Assembly (NCBI RefSeq): GCF_008728965.1
Contig: NZ_VSMC01000003.1
Location: 78,177 to 142,176, forward strand
Length of the DNA stretch: 64,000 nt
Direction of reading: 5' to 3'
Origin: Heminiphilus faecis
GTDB taxonomy: Bacteria; Bacteroidota; Bacteroidia; Bacteroidales; Muribaculaceae
Shown: positions 45,509 through 54,674 of the stretch, piece by piece
Position numbering within the stretch: position 1 is the stretch's first letter
How the letters are laid out: every line of letters starts with the position of its first letter
The notes under the pieces: model-generated
Databases searched by the model: none
Seen by the model: only the letters and a program-made list of their open reading frames with translations
What the model was told of the DNA's origin: nothing
Position numbers and translations under genes: made by a program

Positions 45509-46207
45509 TCAGATAAAATGTTTGAGAATAAAGTTTATCATTCGCCATCGACGAGTTACGACAAGCCTTTTTTGCTTCTTGTCAATAGAACGGACAATAC
45601 TGCGGCATACTTTTTCAAGAGGCATAACCCAAAACAGGCCTTCGCCTTTTGCCATTCGGGTATCAACCAGCCCGGGGCGAATCTCCGTTATGACAATATC
45701 CGTTCCTTTTGCCTTACACTGCAGGGACTTCGTATAATTTATCTGGAAAGCCTTGGATGCGCTATAAGCCGGAGCTACAGGAGTCGGCTGCAATCCTCCA
45801 ACAGAGGTAATGATCACAAGATGACCTGATTTCTGCTCCTCAAATAGTCGGTAAATTAACGATACCGCATTAGTCCAGCCTGTCACATTCACCGAAAGAG
45901 TGGACATTTCCGCTTCAACATCCAGTTTGGGATTAAGCTCTCCGATGCCTGCACAGACAATAGCCATATCAATATGACAATACTTATGGAGTGTATTTTC
46001 CAATACGTCAACAAATGTGTCCGTTTCGGAAATATCACATAATACAGACTGTGTATGTTCAGGCAATTCTCTCTCCATCTCCGCCAGCAATTCTTTCCTG
46101 CGGCCAGTGACAATGACATTATGTTTCATGGATGCATAATGTCTCCACAGGTTATGCCCTATACCTGATGTAGCTCCTATAATCATAATATTCATAGCCG
46201 CGTTCAT
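45509..46207 (-). CDS. SDR family NAD(P)-dependent oxidoreductase
   Basis: The 232-residue classical short-chain dehydrogenase has the cofactor motif GATSGIGHN, TGRRKELL (favouring NADP), VCAGIGELN, the catalytic Ser in VIITSVGGLQ and the YxxxK motif AYSASKAF, with PGLVDTRM downstream. The substrate cannot be inferred. The gene is monocistronic. Its GC is below that of flanking housekeeping genes, as for the barrel gene. A second ATG four codons in is an alternative start. Confidence 0.92.
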   Translation of the reverse strand: MNAAMNIMIIGATSGIGHNLWRHYASMKHNVIVTGRRKELLAEMERELPEHTQSVLCDISETDTFVDVLENTLHKYCHIDMAIVCAGIGELNPKLDVEAEMSTLSVNVTGWTNAVSLIYRLFEEQKSGHLVIITSVGGLQPTPVAPAYSASKAFQINYTKSLQCKAKGTDIVITEIRPGLVDTRMAKGEGLFWVMPLEKVCRSIVRSIDKKQKRLVVTRRWRMINFILKHFI

Positions 46208-46236
46208 TTTAATATTACTGCTGTTGGATTATCCGA

Positions 46237-46283
46237 CAAAGTTATGACACCGAAAAATAAAAGCTCTTAAACAAAGTTCAGAA
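46237..46283 (-). promoter_or_regulatory. Promoter with 20-bp palindromic operator, SDR gene
   Basis: TAACTTTG on the minus strand (46237-46244) is preceded after exactly 19 bases by CTCT-N-AA-N6-TT-N-AGAA (46264-46283). Aligned in reverse complement with the site at 45346-45365, 17 of 20 bases agree. Confidence 0.6.
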
Positions 46284-46368
46284 TCAATATATTTTCTGCT
46301 GTTTCCCCATTTTTTACGGATACGATAAATAATGACATACACACATCGTAGCTAAATTAGAGTCATCC

Positions 46369-46420
46369 AACAATTACACAAGCATATGATACCGTGCTGC
46401 AGTACGATGCTGTAATTGTT
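46369..46420. promoter_or_regulatory. Long interrupted inverted repeat upstream of nadC
   Basis: Ten-base perfect arms AACAATTACA/TGTAATTGTT enclose a second GCAT/ATGC pair and a central near-palindrome CGTGCTGCAGTACG. It ends 41 bases before the nadC -7 box and might be an operator or the terminator of nothing visible. Confidence 0.4.
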
Positions 46421-46461
46421 CCGGGTGGGACAGAATGTAGTTTTCTTCGCAAATATTTTTG

Positions 46462-46469
46462 TATCTTTG
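46462..46469 (+). promoter_or_regulatory. -7 box of nadC
   Basis: TATCTTTG, 30 bases before the ATG at 46500. Confidence 0.6.
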
Positions 46470-46499
46470 CATCGGTAACTATAACAGCAATCGCGACAT

Positions 46500-47345
46500 A
46501 TGAAAACAAGAGATGAACTTATCGACGACCTGCTTACGCTGGCATTTGCCGAGGATGTAGGCGACGGTGACCACACCACGTTAAGCACCATTCCTGCCGA
46601 CGAGACCGGCAAGCAGCAGCTTATCGTCAAGGAGGAGGGCATACTTGCCGGCGTGGACATAGCCCGTAAAGTATTTGAGAAGTTTGACCCGTCACTCAAA
46701 ATGACCGTATACATCAACGACGGCGCCCACGTCAAGCCGGGCGACATAGCATTTATAGTCGAGGGTACCGTGAGGTCACTGCTGCAGACCGAGCGAATAA
46801 TGCTTAACATAATGCAGCGCATGAGCGGCATAGCCACTACGACCGCACGCTATCAGGACCGGCTCAAAGGACTAAAGACCAAAGTCCTTGACACACGCAA
46901 AACCACTCCCGGCATGAGAATGCTCGAAAAAGAGGCAGTAAAGATAGGCGGCGGCAGCAATCACCGCATAGGACTGTTTGACATGATTCTCATCAAAGAT
47001 AACCATGTCGATTTTGCGGGAGGTATTCAAGAAGCCGTCGATGCGGCAAAAAAATACCTGAATGAGACAGGGCGTAACCTTAAAATCGAAGTTGAGGTGC
47101 GCAATACCGACGAAATCAATCAGGCGCTTAAAGCAGGGGTAGACCGCATAATGCTCGACAATTTCACCCCGGAGCGTACGCGTGAGGCAGTAAAACTTAT
47201 CAACGGACGCACCGAAGTAGAATCATCGGGAGGCATCACATTTGACACCTTGCGCGATTATGCCGAGTGCGGTGTAGATTTTATCTCGGTTGGAGCACTT
47301 ACCCACTCCGTAAAAGGCCTCGACATGAGTTTCAAAGCCTGTTAG
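46500..47345 (+). CDS. nadC: Nicotinate-nucleotide diphosphorylase (carboxylating)
   Basis: The 281-residue product shows AFAEDVGDGDHTTL, LDTRKTTPGMRMLEK, KIGGGSNHRIGLFDMILIKDNH, EVEVRNTDEINQAL and ESSGGITFDTL, the NadC phosphoribosyltransferase motifs. It makes nicotinate mononucleotide from quinolinate and PRPP in de novo NAD synthesis. nadA and nadB are not adjacent. Its TAG overlaps the stop of the convergent HAD gene. Confidence 0.97.
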   Translation: MKTRDELIDDLLTLAFAEDVGDGDHTTLSTIPADETGKQQLIVKEEGILAGVDIARKVFEKFDPSLKMTVYINDGAHVKPGDIAFIVEGTVRSLLQTERIMLNIMQRMSGIATTTARYQDRLKGLKTKVLDTRKTTPGMRMLEKEAVKIGGGSNHRIGLFDMILIKDNHVDFAGGIQEAVDAAKKYLNETGRNLKIEVEVRNTDEINQALKAGVDRIMLDNFTPERTREAVKLINGRTEVESSGGITFDTLRDYAECGVDFISVGALTHSVKGLDMSFKAC

Positions 47346-47983
47346 TCGCGAGTCACAGAAAGCATATCATCGATACCAAAGCCTGCAAACCCGTCTATGA
47401 GTCTGTGGGCTTTTCCTTTAAGCCTATCGGCGGGAAGAGTTGTAGTAAGCCCAATGACAACGGCTCCGGAGGCAATTCCGGCCTCAATACCCGACAGCGA
47501 ATCCTCAAACACATAGCAGTCGGCAGGATTGCAACCGATACGCTCTGCCGCCAGCATATAGCCCTGAGGATCGGGTTTTGAGCAAGTGACATCGGCACCG
47601 GTAATTATAGCATCGAAGTAGTCGGCAAAGTGTGGAAGCCGGTCATAGAGACGCTGCATCTTATTGTCGCTACTGCTCGTGACAACCGCCAGCGGTATGC
47701 CGGCGGCGCGCAATGCGTCAAGGAACTCAATGACGCCATCGCATACAGGATACTCCATGTTGGCCTCAAATTCATTTATACGGCGAAGCACATCGGCCGA
47801 CACTTCAGGCGCCGGAAAATATTTAGACAATATCTGTTCGATAGTAGTGCCTTTTATAGCCAGTGAAAATTTCTCTTCCTTTATATCATACAGCTGCGCC
47901 AGATTGTCATAAAACTCGCTATACAGACGCTCACTGTCAATCAATACTCCATCCAAGTCAAACAAGACACCGATATTCTTCAT
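47342..47983 (-). CDS. HAD family phosphatase (beta-phosphoglucomutase-like subfamily)
   Basis: The 213-residue protein has all four HAD motifs: FDLDGVLIDSE (nucleophile Asp), VVTSSS, the KPDP lysine and VFEDSLSGIEAG. The cap insertion after motif I is the four-helix type of sugar-phosphate phosphatases and beta-phosphoglucomutases. The substrate is likely a small phosphosugar. The stops of this gene and nadC overlap in TTAG, with no terminator between. Confidence 0.9.
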   Translation of the reverse strand: MKNIGVLFDLDGVLIDSERLYSEFYDNLAQLYDIKEEKFSLAIKGTTIEQILSKYFPAPEVSADVLRRINEFEANMEYPVCDGVIEFLDALRAAGIPLAVVTSSSDNKMQRLYDRLPHFADYFDAIITGADVTCSKPDPQGYMLAAERIGCNPADCYVFEDSLSGIEAGIASGAVVIGLTTTLPADRLKGKAHRLIDGFAGFGIDDMLSVTRD

Positions 47984-48049
47984 ATTAAAATCTTAAAAAA
48001 TTTATGCAAAAATAACTATTCCCCGCTTCATTATTGTTTTTATAGACGT

Positions 48050-48057
48050 TAATTTTG
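48050..48057 (+). promoter_or_regulatory. -7 box of the second MATE gene
   Basis: TAATTTTG, 18 bases before the ATG at 48076. Confidence 0.5.
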
Positions 48058-48075
48058 TAAAATAAATCGTATAAT

Positions 48076-49461
48076 ATGGCAACAGCAGACAGTCCGCTTT
48101 CATTAGGCTCAAAATCAATAGGGAAGCTACTCGTTCAATATTCGGTACCGGCCATAATAGCAAGCGTGGCGACTTCACTATACAATATTGTCGACAGTAT
48201 ATTCATAGGACGCGGCGTAGGCCCGATGGCCATAGCCGGACTTGCAATCACGTTTCCGCTCATGAATCTGGTCGTGGCATTCTGTACTCTCATTGCCGTT
48301 GGCGGCGCCACAATAAGCTCCATATTCATCGGACAGAAAAATGAATCTCGCGCAACCGACGTAGTAAATAACGTCATGACACTCTGCCTCATACACTCCA
48401 TTGTATTCGGCGGCATAACCCTTATATTTCTTGACGAGATTCTTTACTTTTTCGGAGCTACACCAGAGACAATAAGTTATGCCCGCGAGTTTATGAGAAT
48501 AATACTCTACGGCACACCCATATCATACATATTCATAGGCCTTAACAACCTTATGAGGGCTACAGGCTATCCTAAAAAAGCCATGATATCTGCGTTGCTG
48601 TCGGTACTTGTCAACGTTATCCTCGCACCTATATTTATATTCTCATTCAAATGGGGCATCGCCGGAGCGGCATTTGCCACTATATGCGGACAGTTTGCCG
48701 CATTTGTATGGGTCCTGCATCACTTCCTTTCAAAGAAAAGCTTCATCCATTTCCAGTTATCCAACCGATGGTTTACGCCTTCGATTATCAGACGCATATA
48801 CTCCATCGGATTATCACCGTTTCTGATGAATGTATGTGCCTGTGTGGTTGTGATATTCATCAACAAGGCGCTTCTTGATTATGCAGGCACTTCCGGCAAC
48901 CTCGCAGTGGGTGCCTACGGCATAATAAACCGCACCACAATGTTTTTCGTGATGATAGTATTTGGAGTCACGCAAGGCATGCAGCCGATACTCGGCTTTA
49001 ACTACGGAGCCAACAAATGGGATCGAGTCAAACGCACATTATCTATAGGCATATGGCTCGGTGTAGCTATAACAACAGTCGGCTTTGCCGTCACTGAACT
49101 GTTTCCCGACACGATAAGCGCTATGTTTACCAACGACGAAACACTTATAGGTATAGCACGCGAGGGTTTCCGCATATACTTCATCGTATATCCTGTAGTA
49201 GGATGCCAGATTGTAATACAAAATTTCTTCCAGTCAATCGGCAAGCCGAAACTGTCGATATTCCTCTCGCTAACCCGACAACTGCTGTTTCTTATACCGT
49301 TCCTGATTATACTGCCACGACATTTCGGCACAGACGGAGTGTGGGCGAGCATGTGCGGTTCCGACCTGCTCGCAGCCATAGTAGCTGCAGCGACAGTACT
49401 GGTAATGATCAAGCGTCTAAACAAGCGGTTTGCAACTCTCTCTCCTATCAACCAAAATTAA
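48076..49461 (+). CDS. MATE family efflux transporter
   Basis: A 461-residue protein of about twelve membrane helices. The N-terminus has YSVPAIIASVATSLYNIVDSIFIGRGVGPMAIAGLAITFP, the NorM/DinF-type signature in pieces, and the second half SPFLMNVCACVVVIFINKALL and GVTQGMQPILGFNYGA. It is more DinF/MepA-like than the MATE protein at 4330. Substrate unknown. An oxidoreductase gene starts 11 bases downstream, perhaps in one transcript. Confidence 0.92.
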   Translation: MATADSPLSLGSKSIGKLLVQYSVPAIIASVATSLYNIVDSIFIGRGVGPMAIAGLAITFPLMNLVVAFCTLIAVGGATISSIFIGQKNESRATDVVNNVMTLCLIHSIVFGGITLIFLDEILYFFGATPETISYAREFMRIILYGTPISYIFIGLNNLMRATGYPKKAMISALLSVLVNVILAPIFIFSFKWGIAGAAFATICGQFAAFVWVLHHFLSKKSFIHFQLSNRWFTPSIIRRIYSIGLSPFLMNVCACVVVIFINKALLDYAGTSGNLAVGAYGIINRTTMFFVMIVFGVTQGMQPILGFNYGANKWDRVKRTLSIGIWLGVAITTVGFAVTELFPDTISAMFTNDETLIGIAREGFRIYFIVYPVVGCQIVIQNFFQSIGKPKLSIFLSLTRQLLFLIPFLIILPRHFGTDGVWASMCGSDLLAAIVAAATVLVMIKRLNKRFATLSPINQN

Positions 49462-49472
49462 ACTTACAACAA

Positions 49473-51047
49473 ATGCAACAAGACATAAACCTACGGGTCG
49501 ATCCGAGAACGGCATCGGACATGAAACGACTTTCCGAAAAGGGCATCAAAACATCAGGAATAAAAGCTGAAAGGGTAAAAGGAACGCGTATAATAAAACG
49601 GTCAATCGACGCCCGCCAACGCAAGGTCACGGTAAATATAACATTGCGGTTGTATATCGACGAAAACATACCTGTCGACATATATCCCACAATTGACTAT
49701 GCACCTGTGAAGTCATCGCATCAGGCCGTCGTCGTAGGCGCCGGACCGGCAGGTCTGTTTGCGGCCCTACGTCTTATCGAGCGAGGCATAAAGCCTATAG
49801 TTATAGAACGAGGAAAAGACGTGGACTCACGACGCAAAGACATGGCAGCCATAGCCCGCGAAAATATAGTAGACCAGGATTCCAACTATTGTTTCGGCGA
49901 AGGCGGAGCAGGCGCATACTCCGACGGCAAACTCTATACCCGCAGCAAGAAACGCGGCTCTGTAGAGAAAATCCTGTCCATACTCCACCAACACGGAGCT
50001 GATGAGAGCATAATGGTGGACGCGCATCCGCATATAGGCACAGACAAACTTCCGGTAGTCATAAAAGCGATAAGAAACACTATTATACGGGCAGGCGGAG
50101 AAGTATATTTCAACCAACGTGTATGCGACATTACAATTAACAACGATACGGTCACCGGAGTCAAAACCATAACTGGTGAAGAGTACCGAGGTCCGGTAAT
50201 ACTTGCTACAGGCCACTCCGCCCGTGACGTATACAAAATATTGGCAGATCACGGCATAGAAATGGAAGCAAAAGGCCTCGCCATAGGCGTCAGGCTTGAA
50301 CATCCGCAGGAACTTATAGACCGAATCCAGTATCACTCACCCGAAGGACGCGGCAAATATCTGCCTGCCGCCGAGTACTCTATGCTCACTCGTGTCGACG
50401 GACGAGGTGTCTACTCTTTCTGCATGTGTCCGGGTGGTTTCATAATACCTGCGGCGAGCGGTCCGGGACAACTTGTAGTCAACGGCATGTCACCGTCGTC
50501 ACGTGGCACTCGCTGGGCCAATTCAGGTATGGTTGTAGAGCTACTGCCTGATGATATAGAAGACAAACATGATGCAGGTCCGCTTAAAATGATGTACTAT
50601 CAGGAAGATATAGAAGCCCGCTTTTATAAAGATGCAGAGAAGACTCATAACGCGCCGGCACAACGCATGCTTGACTTCACCAACGGCAAGACATCGTCCT
50701 CTCTGCCGGCAACCTCATATGCTCCGGGCATACACAGTGCCCGCATAGACAGGCTTTTGCCGCCAGAAATATCGGAACGCCTGCGCAAAGGCTTCATTGA
50801 ATTTGGCAGGAAGTCGCACGGCTTTCTCACCAATGATGCGGTACTGATAGGATGCGAGACACGCACCTCTGCTCCAGTAAGAATCATACGCGACAATGCC
50901 ACACTCCAACATATCAGGATAAAAGGGCTGTTTCCATGCGGCGAAGGAGCCGGATATGCAGGAGGCATTGTATCGGCGGCAATTGACGGGGAGCGATGTG
51001 CCGATGCCTTGGTATCGTACATGGACACTACACACGCCGGCAATTAA
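49473..51047 (+). CDS. FAD-dependent oxidoreductase (COG2509-like)
   Basis: From the ATG at 49473 the protein is 524 residues; a start at 49203 would lie inside the MATE gene. After an 85-residue N-terminal domain comes the dinucleotide-binding motif VVVGAGPAGLFAALRLIERG, then NYCFGEGGAGAYSDGKLYTR, ATGHSARDVY and the C-terminal FPCGEGAGYAGGIVSAAIDGE, which closes the FAD site. This set is typical of the uncharacterised HI0933-related dehydrogenases of COG2509. Substrate and partner are unknown. Confidence 0.88.
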   Translation: MQQDINLRVDPRTASDMKRLSEKGIKTSGIKAERVKGTRIIKRSIDARQRKVTVNITLRLYIDENIPVDIYPTIDYAPVKSSHQAVVVGAGPAGLFAALRLIERGIKPIVIERGKDVDSRRKDMAAIARENIVDQDSNYCFGEGGAGAYSDGKLYTRSKKRGSVEKILSILHQHGADESIMVDAHPHIGTDKLPVVIKAIRNTIIRAGGEVYFNQRVCDITINNDTVTGVKTITGEEYRGPVILATGHSARDVYKILADHGIEMEAKGLAIGVRLEHPQELIDRIQYHSPEGRGKYLPAAEYSMLTRVDGRGVYSFCMCPGGFIIPAASGPGQLVVNGMSPSSRGTRWANSGMVVELLPDDIEDKHDAGPLKMMYYQEDIEARFYKDAEKTHNAPAQRMLDFTNGKTSSSLPATSYAPGIHSARIDRLLPPEISERLRKGFIEFGRKSHGFLTNDAVLIGCETRTSAPVRIIRDNATLQHIRIKGLFPCGEGAGYAGGIVSAAIDGERCADALVSYMDTTHAGN

Positions 51048-51102
51048 TCTTATTAAATAATATTTTTATTATATATCTATGTATATATCCGTGGATTTTC
51101 AT

Positions 51103-51110
51103 TAATTTTG
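51103..51110 (+). promoter_or_regulatory. -7 box of purH
   Basis: TAATTTTG, 32 bases before the ATG. Confidence 0.5.
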
Positions 51111-51142
51111 TAATCTGAATTGCATAATCAAAGAATAATAGC

Positions 51143-52669
51143 ATGTCGGAAATAAAGAAGATCAAGACCGCGTTAGTATCGGTGTACCACAAAGATGGAC
51201 TTGAAGAGATACTTGCAATGTTAAATAAAGACGGAGTCAAATTTTTATCCACAGGTGGTACTCAGTCTTTTATAGAGAGCTTGGGTTACAAATGTGAGCT
51301 TGTTGAAGACTTGACCGGATATCCATCCATACTCGGTGGCAGAGTGAAGACTCTGCATCCCAAAGTATTCGGGGGTATACTCAACCGTCGTGACAATGCT
51401 ACTGACCGCGAACAGATAAAACAATATGACATACCTGAAATAGACTTGGTCATCGTAGACCTCTACCCGTTCGTAGACACAGTCGCCTCGGGAGCATCGC
51501 ATGAAGCTATTATCGAAAAGATCGACATAGGCGGCATATCGCTTATACGTGCTGCCGCAAAAAACTACAACGACGTAGTCATAGTGGCCTCCAAAGGACA
51601 ATATAAAGCTCTTGCCGACATGTTGCGCGAAAAAGGCGCACAATCATCGCTCGATGACCGTCGATGGTTTGCAAAAGAAGCCTTTGCCGTAAGTTCGGGT
51701 TATGACAGTTCCATATTCAATTATTTTGATCTTCAGGACGGACCGTCGGCCCTGCGCGTAGCAATCGACGGTGCAAAGACAATGAGATATGGCGAGAACC
51801 CTCATCAGAAAGGTTATTTCTTCGGTGATTTCGAGCAATTGTTCTCTCAGCTTCACGGTAAGGAGATATCATACAACAATCTGCTTGACATCGATGCTGC
51901 GGTAAATCTTATATCGGAGTTTACCGAACCTACGTTTGCCATTCTCAAGCATAACAACGCCTGCGGACTTGCCACCCGTTCTACCATCAGCGAAGCATGG
52001 AGTGCCGCTCTTGCCGGTGATCCGGTATCGGCTTTTGGGGGTGTGCTCATAACCAACGGCACTGTCGACGGCCCTGCAGCAGAAGAAATCAACAAGATAT
52101 TTTTTGAAGTGATAATCGCTCCCGGGTACACCGACGAAGCGCTTGACATACTTAAACAGAAAAAGAACCGCATAATTCTCGTACAGAAAGCTCCCGTTAC
52201 AGAAACGATGCAGTTCCGTTCGTGCCTTAACGGAGCACTCGGACAAGAACGCGATTTAAAGGTTGAGACTACAGAGGACCTCAAGCAGGCTACTATTGCC
52301 GCCGTGACTCCCGAACAGGAAAAAGACCTTCTTTTCGCCAACAAGATTGTCAAGAACTCAAAGAGCAACGCTATCGTTCTTGCCAAAGGCCTTCAGCTCT
52401 ATGCAAGCGGAGTAGGACAGACATCGCGTGTCGATGCCCTTAGGCAGGCTATCGCCAAGGCTAAATCATTCGGTTTCGATTTAAATGGCGCGGTGATGGC
52501 ATCTGATGCGTTCTTCCCATTCGCAGACTGTGTGGAGATAGCACACGAAGCAGGCATAAACGCGGTCATACAACCCGGAGGCTCCATACGCGATAACGAT
52601 ACCATAGAGTATTGCAACAATAATGGTATAGCGATGGTCATTACCGGCATACGCCACTTCAAGCATTAA
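51143..52669 (+). CDS. purH: Bifunctional AICAR transformylase / IMP cyclohydrolase
   Basis: The 508-residue product combines an N-terminal MGS-like cyclohydrolase (FLSTGGTQSFIESLG, GGRVKTLHPKVFGGIL) with a C-terminal transformylase (TMRYGENPHQKGYF, LKHNNACGLATRSTISEAW, SDAFFPFADCVE). These catalyse the last two steps of IMP synthesis. The length and both domains are complete. mreB begins 26 bases downstream, so some read-through is possible. Confidence 0.97.
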   Translation: MSEIKKIKTALVSVYHKDGLEEILAMLNKDGVKFLSTGGTQSFIESLGYKCELVEDLTGYPSILGGRVKTLHPKVFGGILNRRDNATDREQIKQYDIPEIDLVIVDLYPFVDTVASGASHEAIIEKIDIGGISLIRAAAKNYNDVVIVASKGQYKALADMLREKGAQSSLDDRRWFAKEAFAVSSGYDSSIFNYFDLQDGPSALRVAIDGAKTMRYGENPHQKGYFFGDFEQLFSQLHGKEISYNNLLDIDAAVNLISEFTEPTFAILKHNNACGLATRSTISEAWSAALAGDPVSAFGGVLITNGTVDGPAAEEINKIFFEVIIAPGYTDEALDILKQKKNRIILVQKAPVTETMQFRSCLNGALGQERDLKVETTEDLKQATIAAVTPEQEKDLLFANKIVKNSKSNAIVLAKGLQLYASGVGQTSRVDALRQAIAKAKSFGFDLNGAVMASDAFFPFADCVEIAHEAGINAVIQPGGSIRDNDTIEYCNNNGIAMVITGIRHFKH

Positions 52670-52695
52670 TAATACTCTCCATATACTATAATTAA

Positions 52696-53715
52696 ATGGG
52701 ACTTTTCTCTTTCACAAAAGAAATAGCCATCGATCTCGGTACTGCCAATACCATTATAATACATAATGACAAGATCGTGATCGATGAGCCCTCGATAGTG
52801 GCCCTCGACACTAAAACCGGCAAACTCATAGCCGTAGGTACCGAGGCCCAGCAGATGCAGGGCAAAGAGCCGGAAGGCATACGCACCGTAAGACCTCTGC
52901 GCAAAGGAGTCATAGCAGACTTCAACGCAGCCGAGCTTATGATACGCGGCCTCGTAAAAAAAGTAAGCACCAAGAGCAATTGGTTTTCACCGTCGCTCCG
53001 TATGGTGGTAGGAATACCCTCGGGCTCAACCGAAGTGGAGATCCGTGCCGTACGTGACTCGTCGGAACACGCCGGCGGTCGTGATGTGTACATGATTTAT
53101 GAACCAATGGCGGCAGCTCTCGGCATAGGTCTTGACGTTCAGGCGCCGGAAGGCAACATGATTGTTGATATAGGCGGCGGAAGTTCTGAAATAGCCGTGA
53201 TATCGCTCGGCGGCATTGTAAGCAACAAAAGCATACAGATAGCCGGCGATGACCTTACCGATGACATACAGGAACATATGCGCCGAGCCCACAACATCAA
53301 AGTAGGCGAACGCACTGCCGAACTTATAAAAATGAACGTAGGCTCTGCCCTTACCGAGCTTGAGAATCCGCCGGAAGACTATATAGTACATGGCCCCAAC
53401 CAGATGACTGCCCTTCCCATGGAAGTACCTGTCACCTATCAGGAGATATCGCATTGCATCGAAAAGTCAATATCCAAGATAGAGGCCGCAGTACTCAGCG
53501 CACTTGAACAGACACCGCCCGAGCTATACGCCGACATTGTACGCAACGGCATATGGCTTGCCGGAGGAGGTGCCTTGCTAAGAGGTCTTGACAAGCGGCT
53601 TGTAGATAAGATAGGCATACCTTTCCACATAGCCGAAGACCCGTTGCTGGCCGTAGCACGCGGAACAGGAGTGGCACTTAAGAACATCAATAAGTTCAAG
53701 TTCCTCATCCGATAA
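52696..53715 (+). CDS. mreB: Rod shape-determining protein MreB
   Basis: The 339-residue actin homologue has phosphate 1 IAIDLGTANTII, IVDIGGGSSEIAVI (phosphate 2) and LAGGGALLRGLDKRL (adenosine), in the expected order. It polymerises on the inner membrane and guides the elongasome. It is followed by mreC, mreD, mrdA and rodA, the usual Bacteroidetes cell-wall elongation cluster. Confidence 0.98.
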   Translation: MGLFSFTKEIAIDLGTANTIIIHNDKIVIDEPSIVALDTKTGKLIAVGTEAQQMQGKEPEGIRTVRPLRKGVIADFNAAELMIRGLVKKVSTKSNWFSPSLRMVVGIPSGSTEVEIRAVRDSSEHAGGRDVYMIYEPMAAALGIGLDVQAPEGNMIVDIGGGSSEIAVISLGGIVSNKSIQIAGDDLTDDIQEHMRRAHNIKVGERTAELIKMNVGSALTELENPPEDYIVHGPNQMTALPMEVPVTYQEISHCIEKSISKIEAAVLSALEQTPPELYADIVRNGIWLAGGGALLRGLDKRLVDKIGIPFHIAEDPLLAVARGTGVALKNINKFKFLIR

Positions 53716-53747
53716 CTTCTTATGGTATAGTCACCGATTAATGTTAA

Positions 53748-53777
53748 AAGGAGTGTCGCTTTACAGCGGCACTCCTT
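53748..53777 (+). terminator. Stem-loop between mreB and mreC
   Basis: A 13-bp stem AAGGAGTGTCGCT/AGCGGCACTCCTT (one wobble) with a TTAC loop, but followed by AACAACTAAT, not by a T run. It is more likely an attenuator or RNA-processing/stability element that sets mreB above the rest of the operon. Confidence 0.55.
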
Positions 53778-53812
53778 AACAACTAATTTAATGTATAGGG
53801 CAATTTACTTAA

Positions 53813-54658
53813 ATGCATAATCTTCTTGACTTTTTCATAAAGTACAGCAAGTGGTTTGTTTTCATAATATATGTGGTCATCAGCTGCATATTGCTTGTCA
53901 ACAACAATCCCTATCAACATTATATTTATCTTACCTCGGCCAACAAGGTGAGTTCGCTTGTGTTTAAAGCATCCAATTCCGTCACTTCTTATTTCTATCT
54001 TCACGACATCAACGAAGATCTGCAGCGACGCAATGCAAGCCTTGAACAGGAGGTAATAAACCTACGTCATCAGATAAAAGCCTACCGCGAAGAGATACAA
54101 GCCGACTCACTGCGCATGGACTCGACTCTCATGCCATTTGACTATATTTTGGCAGGAGTTATAAGCAACAGTGTATCAAGAGCCCATAACTACTTGACTA
54201 TTGAAAAAGGCGCACTCGATTCAATAAAGCCCGAAATGGGTGTTGTGGATCAGAATGGCGTAGTAGGTATAGTAAACGTTGTCGGCGACCATTCGGCAAG
54301 AGTGATATCATTGCTCAATCCCAAGATGAGACTGTCGTGTAAAGTCAAAGGACGCGAATATTTCGGCTCATTGGTATGGGACGGAAAGAGCCCGCATGAG
54401 GCTCTACTTGAAGAGATGCCGCGCCATGAACGGTTCAAGAAGGGCGATACGATTGTCACCAGCGGATATTCCGCGGTATTTCCCCCTGACATACCGGTAG
54501 GCACCATCATTTCCCACGAGAAAGAGCATGATGACAACTTCTATGCTTTGCGTATAAAACTATTCACCGATTTCACCACATTAAGTACGGTAAGGGTCAT
54601 ACGCAACTCTATGATAGACGAGCTCAACATGATAAAAGAAGGAGAGGAAAACGACTGA
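53813..54658 (+). CDS. mreC: Rod shape-determining protein MreC
   Basis: The 281-residue protein has one N-terminal membrane segment (WFVFIIYVVISCILLV), a coiled coil (DINEDLQRRNASLEQEVINLRHQIKAYREE) and a beta-domain with NYLTIEKGALDSIKPEMGVVDQNGVVGIVN and GDTIVTSGYSAVFPPDIPVG. It links MreB to PBP2 in the periplasm. The coding order in the cluster is conserved. Confidence 0.95.
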   Translation: MHNLLDFFIKYSKWFVFIIYVVISCILLVNNNPYQHYIYLTSANKVSSLVFKASNSVTSYFYLHDINEDLQRRNASLEQEVINLRHQIKAYREEIQADSLRMDSTLMPFDYILAGVISNSVSRAHNYLTIEKGALDSIKPEMGVVDQNGVVGIVNVVGDHSARVISLLNPKMRLSCKVKGREYFGSLVWDGKSPHEALLEEMPRHERFKKGDTIVTSGYSAVFPPDIPVGTIISHEKEHDDNFYALRIKLFTDFTTLSTVRVIRNSMIDELNMIKEGEEND

Positions 54659-54674
54659 TAAACCGAAACCCTAC

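Noticed and set aside
49203..49472. 90-residue N-terminal extension of the FAD oxidoreductase
   Set aside because: It overlaps the MATE gene out of frame; the ATG at 49473 directly follows the MATE stop.
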